DNA of 18,603 nt from the NCBI GenBank assembly GCA_964434955.1, contig CAYSXI010000101.1:1-18603 (forward strand), written 5' to 3'. The notes under the pieces were generated by a model. It worked only from the letters and a program-made list of their open reading frames with translations. It searched no databases and was not told where the DNA came from. Both the position numbers and the translations under genes were made by a program. The DNA comes from JANQLU01 sp964434955 (lineage in GTDB: Bacteria > Planctomycetota > Planctomycetia > Pirellulales > Pirellulaceae). Position 1 is the stretch's first letter. The number at the start of each line of letters is the position of its first letter. Below are positions 13,839 through 18,603 of this stretch, piece after piece.

Positions 13839-15200
13839 ATGGTTGGAAAACTTTTGTCGGACAAAGAAAAAAACGTTGATTCGGGGGAGTCGGGTTTTCG
13901 GCGAACGCTCGGGCTGTTCGATGGCGTCGCCATTTTGGTTGGCATCACCATCGGGGCCGGGATCTATTCGACGCCCACCAAGATCGCCAATTATCAACCA
14001 TCATTCTGGTTCATTATCGGGCTATGGGTTTTAGCCGGCATTTTTGTGTTTCTTGGTGGTTTGATTTACGCCGAGTTGGGATCGCGTTTCCCCAAAACCG
14101 GCGGTGAGTACGTTTACATTACCAAAGCATTTGGGCCATACGCGGGTTTCATTTTCGGCTGGGCCCAGTTGTTCATTGTTCGGACGTCGCCGGCCGCCGG
14201 TTTGGCAATCGTCATCGTCAACTACGTGCAGCACTTTGTTGAATTGACCAAGTGGAGTCAGACGGCGCTGGCGATTTTCGTGATCAGCTTAATCGGTGCA
14301 CTCAACTACGTCGGTATTCGGCCCGCGAGTATTTTTCAAGCCATATCGACGATCGTCAAAGTAGGTGGACTGTTTGTGCTAGTGATTGTTGGGCTCGTTT
14401 TGATTCAAGGCCAAGGTCCTGGCCTGAGTCAAACGATGGAAGTTACCGAACCGATGAGTCCATTCGGCTTATTTGCCGCGACCATGATGCTGGTCATTTT
14501 TTCTTACCTCGGCTGGGATCGAGTCGGCTATTCCGCTGGCGAAATGAAAAACCCCGGTCGCAATATTCCCGTGAGCATCGTCATTGGATTGTCGATTGTC
14601 ATTTCGGCATACATCGGCGCTGTTTTTCTTTATCACTACGCCCTGGGAATGGACGGCGTTCGAAGTTCTGAACGCGTGGCATCCGATACGGCAACCGTGT
14701 TGATCGGTGGCACGGGCGCCAGTTTGATCGCGGTGATTGTGATGATCTCGGCAGCCGGAAGTATCAACGGAACAATGATGACAGCTCCGCGCGTGTACTA
14801 CGCAATGGCAAAAGATGGTTTGTTTTTGCCTTGGTTCAATTATATCCATCCCCAGTTTCGGACGCCTTCCAAAGCGATTATCGCGCACGTCATTTGGGCG
14901 ATCGTGATCTTGCTGATCCGGTCATCCAATTTCGAGAATATTGTCGCTGGAATGACCTTCGCGGTCCTGGTGTTCTATGTCGTGACGACGCTCGCCTATT
15001 TCAAGTTGCGAATGCAGAATCTCGGTGAGAAAGACGCGTTTCGAATTCCCTGGATTGTTCCGGCCGTCTATTTGATTGGCCTGGTTGTCCTGATCGCAAT
15101 TCGAGGCGTTTTCGAATGGCAGAAGTCCCTGGTTGATATGGCATTTGTGGCAACGGGAATTCCCTTTGCAATCTACTTTTGCCGAAAATCAACCAAGTAA
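13839..15200 (+). CDS. APC-family amino acid permease
   Basis: This 453-aa protein of about 12 helices belongs to the amino acid-polyamine-organocation superfamily, close to the LAT/SteT branch. Helix 1 contains GITIGAGIYSTP (35-46), the glycine-rich break that holds the substrate. GGEYVYITKAFG, YLGWDRVGYSAGEMKNPGRN and APRVYYAMAKDGLFLPWF are family landmarks. No extra cytoplasmic domain is present. It probably takes up or exchanges amino acids at the inner membrane; the substrate is not predictable. It is divergent from the acetyltransferase. It converges with the amidohydrolase, with 21 nt between stops; that gap holds a weak CTCG/CGAG hairpin followed by T-rich sequence. Confidence 0.92.
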   Translation: MVGKLLSDKEKNVDSGESGFRRTLGLFDGVAILVGITIGAGIYSTPTKIANYQPSFWFIIGLWVLAGIFVFLGGLIYAELGSRFPKTGGEYVYITKAFGPYAGFIFGWAQLFIVRTSPAAGLAIVIVNYVQHFVELTKWSQTALAIFVISLIGALNYVGIRPASIFQAISTIVKVGGLFVLVIVGLVLIQGQGPGLSQTMEVTEPMSPFGLFAATMMLVIFSYLGWDRVGYSAGEMKNPGRNIPVSIVIGLSIVISAYIGAVFLYHYALGMDGVRSSERVASDTATVLIGGTGASLIAVIVMISAAGSINGTMMTAPRVYYAMAKDGLFLPWFNYIHPQFRTPSKAIIAHVIWAIVILLIRSSNFENIVAGMTFAVLVFYVVTTLAYFKLRMQNLGEKDAFRIPWIVPAVYLIGLVVLIAIRGVFEWQKSLVDMAFVATGIPFAIYFCRKSTK

Positions 15201-15221
15201 CTTCCTCGAAATTTGGCGAGT

Positions 15222-16943
15222 TTACTTTTTCTGGCCCGCGCGATATTTCACTTCCCCGCCAACGATCGTGTAAAGGACTTTGGTTTCCAGGATCTTGTCA
15301 TCCGGGCATTTCAATATGTCCTGGGAGAGAATCACGATGTCCGCAAGCTTTCCAATTGAGAGACTTCCCTTGATATCTTCTTCGAATGCCGCGTAGGCGT
15401 TTGCCATCGTGTAGGAATGCAACGCTTCCATTCGCGACATCTTTTGCTCGGGGAAGAACTCGCTTCCATCTTTTAGTTTTCGAGTCACCGAGGCAAAGTA
15501 GCTTGGGATCGGGTTCACGTCTTCGACGGGAGCGTCGGTGCCATTGGTCACCACGGCGCCCGACTTCAAAAGCGATTGCCAAACGTACGCGCCTTCCTTG
15601 CTGCGGCGGAATCCAAGCCGCTTCGGCACAAAAATGGCATCGGATGTGCAATGAACGCCCTGCATCGATGCGATCACGCTTAACTTCGAAAACCGCTTGA
15701 TGTCATCGGGGTGAAGGTGCTGGGCATGCTCGATTCTCCAGCGTCGAGATTCCTGGGTGGGCGATTTTTCAAACAGCTTTTCATAGATATCGAGGACTTC
15801 ACGATTGGCGCGATCACCGATCGCATGAACACAACACTGAAAGTCGTTTTCAATGGCCAACTCTGCCGTACGGGTGACGGACTCGACGGAAGCGGTATTT
15901 AAACCACTGCTCATGGGAAGGTCTTCATAAGGAAGCAGAAGCCAAGCACCGTGTGGACCCAAGGCTCCGTCAATCGATCGCTTCAAGGCTCGCACGGTCA
16001 AGTAGTTGTTCCCATGCCCCACCATCCGATAATTCTTCAAACGGCCGGCCATCAACTCGTTGCGATCACGAATCATCACATAAAGCCGAACGGGTAGTTT
16101 GCCTTGGCTGGAAAGCTGTTTCAGTTGATCGACGGTTCCAAGTGTTGAACCGGCATCCTGGAAACTGGTAACACCTTTTCTCAGGCAATCCTCACCCGCC
16201 AATTCAATGGCTTTGAGGAAGTCGGCCTGGCGTTGTTCTTTGGTCATTTTGGCCACGTCCCGGGCTCGGGCTCGGCTGATCAATCCCTGGGCAGTTTCGC
16301 GGAACACACCGACGGGACGACCGTTACTGTCTCGCAGGATTTCTCCGCCGGCTGGCGCCTTCGTGTTTCGATTCACCCCTGCCAAATTCATCGCGTACGA
16401 ATTGGCAAAACTCATATGCCCGCTGGCATGGGTTAGAAGCACCGGGTTGTTCGGCGAGACCTTGCTGAGCGCCGCGTCGGTCGGGTAACCCTCAACATTG
16501 GGGACCGGTTTTGACTTCCACTTCGATTGATGCCACCCGCGCCCGACGATCCACTCTCCGGGCTTCGCTTTCTTGGCCGCTTCGGCAACCATTTCGACAA
16601 CTTCGTCCCAGGACTCGACATGCATCAAGTTGAGCATCATTCTTGATTGCCCAAGTCCAACAAAGTGTGCGTGCCCCTCGATGAAACCTGGAATGACCAG
16701 CTCGCCATCCAGGTCAATCGTTTTCTTGGGATTGGGGGCAACCTTGTCGATGTCTTCATTCGAGCCAAGGGCAATGATTTTTCCGCCTCGCGCCGCCAAG
16801 GCTTCTACTTCCGGATGCTTCTTGTCCAGCGTCACGATCCGGCCATTTTTGATGACCAGGTCAACCGGTTGAGCTAATGAAAAAGTCGGAAAAAGAATAC
16901 AAAGCGCGAAACCAAAAACGAACCAGAATGCCGTTCGACTCAT
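15222..16943 (-). CDS. Exported YtcJ-like metal-dependent amidohydrolase
   Basis: The 573-aa product has a Sec signal peptide (MSRTAFWFVFGFALCILFPT..., probable cleavage near SLA-Q at 24/25), so it should act outside the cytoplasm. It is an amidohydrolase of the YtcJ/Amidohydrolase_3 type. A flanking beta-sandwich strand (VDLVIKNGRIVTLDKKHPEV) precedes the metal motif HAH (91-93 in PGFIEGHAHF). Further landmarks are H373 in HAIGDRAN, H406 and H409 in IEHAQH, and D470 in GTDAPVE. These metal and catalytic residues look intact; the substrate is unknown. GGAG lies six bases before the ATG. The cyclase gene ends 70 nt upstream on the same strand, so they may share a transcript. Confidence 0.93.
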   Translation of the reverse strand: MSRTAFWFVFGFALCILFPTFSLAQPVDLVIKNGRIVTLDKKHPEVEALAARGGKIIALGSNEDIDKVAPNPKKTIDLDGELVIPGFIEGHAHFVGLGQSRMMLNLMHVESWDEVVEMVAEAAKKAKPGEWIVGRGWHQSKWKSKPVPNVEGYPTDAALSKVSPNNPVLLTHASGHMSFANSYAMNLAGVNRNTKAPAGGEILRDSNGRPVGVFRETAQGLISRARARDVAKMTKEQRQADFLKAIELAGEDCLRKGVTSFQDAGSTLGTVDQLKQLSSQGKLPVRLYVMIRDRNELMAGRLKNYRMVGHGNNYLTVRALKRSIDGALGPHGAWLLLPYEDLPMSSGLNTASVESVTRTAELAIENDFQCCVHAIGDRANREVLDIYEKLFEKSPTQESRRWRIEHAQHLHPDDIKRFSKLSVIASMQGVHCTSDAIFVPKRLGFRRSKEGAYVWQSLLKSGAVVTNGTDAPVEDVNPIPSYFASVTRKLKDGSEFFPEQKMSRMEALHSYTMANAYAAFEEDIKGSLSIGKLADIVILSQDILKCPDDKILETKVLYTIVGGEVKYRAGQKK

Positions 16944-17013
16944 CGAAGTCTCCGAGTGTTAAAATGACCAATTTATGGAGGCCAATTTTAACCCGAAAGT
17001 CACTGGAATACGA

Positions 17014-18540
17014 CTAAACCCCTGATGGGCGATTCAGGGAATTGGATTCCCGTTCGGCTTGTGAACCGGAAGTTGAATCCAAACCGCCAATCAACTGGCA
17101 AACTTCTTGAAACCGAAAAGCGGAAGATTGTTCTGTTCGCTCAATCAAATCGTAAGATGATTCACCCGGGAAAAGTTCGGCCACGCGGGCCTCAAGACGA
17201 ACCGGAGTTTCTCGTCCCTGGTAAACCGGCGCACGACCCTTGGCAAACAACCCAAGGATTCGCTTGACTGCCGTCCGTGCATCATTCGCCTTGGTGTTGG
17301 GACACATGATCGCAAACTGGTCCGCTGAGTACCAAGTCATCACATCCGAATCGCGGATCACGTGGCGGATTCTCTCGGCGACATATCCCAGAATGTGCTT
17401 GCTGCAGTTGTCGCCTTGCGCGAGGATCTCGCCATAGTTGGCGATGTCGATGAGGCAAAACGAAAGCGACAGGCGATAGCGATTGGCTTCGACGGCACGG
17501 CGGCGAAATTCCTCGCTAAAGACCTTGAGGAAAGTTTGATGAGTGATCGGATCGCAGAAATCACCCGAGGCATGCGTTCGCTCATGGAGTTCCGAAAACG
17601 CATTATTTGAGGTCGCCGAAGTCCGAATGATCGCTTCACTTTCATCTGCAAAGACGACCTGGTTTCGCCCCTTTTGTTTGGCGCTGTACAAGGACTGGTC
17701 GGCCCGTCGGATGATCTCGGCCGGCGTATCCTCCGTTCGCGCAATCGCTCCTCCCACGCTGACCTTGAGCTGAAGTCGCATTCCTCCGACTTCGATCCCT
17801 CGTTTCTCAATCGTTGAGCGAATCCGTTCAGCGACAAGACGCGCGTTGGTGTATCCGGTCGCGGGCAAGATTGCCGCAAACTCTTCGCCGCCGAATCGCG
17901 AAACAAGATCGACATTGCGAAGGCAATCTTTGATCACACTCGCCAGAGACACCAGGATCGCGTCGCCAACATCGTGCCCGTAGCGATCGTTAAACTGTTT
18001 GAAGTGATCCACATCAATGATGATGATGGACAGTTCATCCCGCCGTCGTTGGAATTCATCCAGTCGTCGTTTCAGTTCAAAATCGAAGGCCCGCCGATTT
18101 GAAATCTGGGTCAGTGCGTCGGTCAACGCATGGGTGGTTTGCTTTTCGATTTCTTCGACGAATCGATGATTGAAGTTGGTTGCGAGCAGACCCAGGATTC
18201 CACCGGTCGCGCCGAGGGCACAGCCCCAAACAAGAATCGCAATCAGTTCGCTCGAGGTTGGATCGGATACAAAGTTTGAAAATCCGACCATGAATGCAAT
18301 GCAGAAACCGAACAGGGCAAGCCCACTGGCCCGCGTCCAGCCAAAAAGGAATCCGGAAAGGCCGACGGGAATGAAATAAACGTTGCGAAGTATCTCGCGG
18401 ACGTTCGGGTGCATCAGGTAAAAGGTTGTGTAGAAAACAACCAGTGCAACGACCACCACGCCGACCAGTTTCGGTCGGTAACGCACTAGCATCGATTCAA
18501 GCGAAACCCGGTCGGGTTTACTCTTGGTGTGGGAAGTCAT
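17014..18540 (-). CDS. Membrane diguanylate cyclase with a second degenerate GGDEF domain
   Basis: The 508-aa product makes the second messenger c-di-GMP. Four likely helices lie at about 24-43, 54-68, 73-90 and 98-121. The first GGDEF domain (about 135-300) has IIDVDHFKQFNDRYGHDVGD, an intact GGEEF (217-221) and the inhibitory RxxD as RNVD (208-211), five residues before it. A second GGDEF-like domain (about 325-470) has IDIANYG, RDSD (396-399) and, in place of GGDEF, SADQF (405-409). It should be catalytically dead but may still bind c-di-GMP. The N-terminal sensor is not a family I can name. No good ribosome site precedes the ATG; the context before it is TCTGCCCCG. Confidence 0.93.
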   Translation of the reverse strand: MTSHTKSKPDRVSLESMLVRYRPKLVGVVVVALVVFYTTFYLMHPNVREILRNVYFIPVGLSGFLFGWTRASGLALFGFCIAFMVGFSNFVSDPTSSELIAILVWGCALGATGGILGLLATNFNHRFVEEIEKQTTHALTDALTQISNRRAFDFELKRRLDEFQRRRDELSIIIIDVDHFKQFNDRYGHDVGDAILVSLASVIKDCLRNVDLVSRFGGEEFAAILPATGYTNARLVAERIRSTIEKRGIEVGGMRLQLKVSVGGAIARTEDTPAEIIRRADQSLYSAKQKGRNQVVFADESEAIIRTSATSNNAFSELHERTHASGDFCDPITHQTFLKVFSEEFRRRAVEANRYRLSLSFCLIDIANYGEILAQGDNCSKHILGYVAERIRHVIRDSDVMTWYSADQFAIMCPNTKANDARTAVKRILGLFAKGRAPVYQGRETPVRLEARVAELFPGESSYDLIERTEQSSAFRFQEVCQLIGGLDSTSGSQAERESNSLNRPSGV

Positions 18541-18603
18541 CGGGGCAGATCACTAGAAATGAAGTCTTTCTAACTAATGCAAATCTAGCCCGCGAATATG
18601 AGG

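Overview
The window looks like a chromosomal segment of a planctomycete, probably of the Pirellulales group. This is inferred from the ribosomal protein sequences (for example the L2 tail ending SRRYGQLKIK), from a short exported protein made of the secretin C-terminal signature, from intergenic repeats of CTTGCGCTT type, and from moderate GC content with mixed codon use. No 16S or other taxonomic marker is present, so the placement is tentative.

Region 1 (1-5549, minus strand) is the first part of the S10 ribosomal protein operon, in the order rpsJ, rplC, rplD, rplW, rplB, rpsS, rplV, rpsC, rplP, running off the left edge just before the expected rpmC. It lies behind a divergent control region (5206-5549) with two candidate promoters for the operon and one for the opposite gene. 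The gaps in the first half of the operon are wide (130-168 nt) and hold inverted repeats. In the second half, genes are tightly packed and rplP starts inside rpsC.

Region 2 (5550-6116, plus strand) holds a small exported protein that is essentially a stand-alone secretin C-terminal signature. It is followed by a short tandem repeat and a clear intrinsic terminator.

Region 3 (6390-13060, plus strand) has six closely spaced genes after a first spacer, probably one or two transcripts. Two paralogous four-helix membrane proteins share the motif LPYGQQLVD. Next come an ABC-2 type exporter (ATPase and permease, overlapping TGATG), a MacB/LolD-type ATPase overlapping an FtsX-like permease that seems to lack its last helix, and a lipoprotein of the ZnuA/TroA metal-binding fold. 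That lipoprotein has lost the usual histidine ligands but carries a His-rich loop. The last three genes look like a dedicated envelope system that pairs an importer-type binding protein with an exporter/mechanotransmission-type ABC. This is the best candidate for an undescribed system in the window.

Region 4 (13061-18603) holds a repeat-bearing spacer, a GNAT acetyltransferase (minus), an APC-family amino acid permease (plus), an exported YtcJ-like amidohydrolase (minus), and a membrane-bound diguanylate cyclase (minus). The cyclase has one canonical GGEEF domain and a second, degenerate GGDEF domain that keeps the RxxD inhibitory-site motif. No tRNA, rRNA, CRISPR array, insertion sequence or prophage gene was seen.
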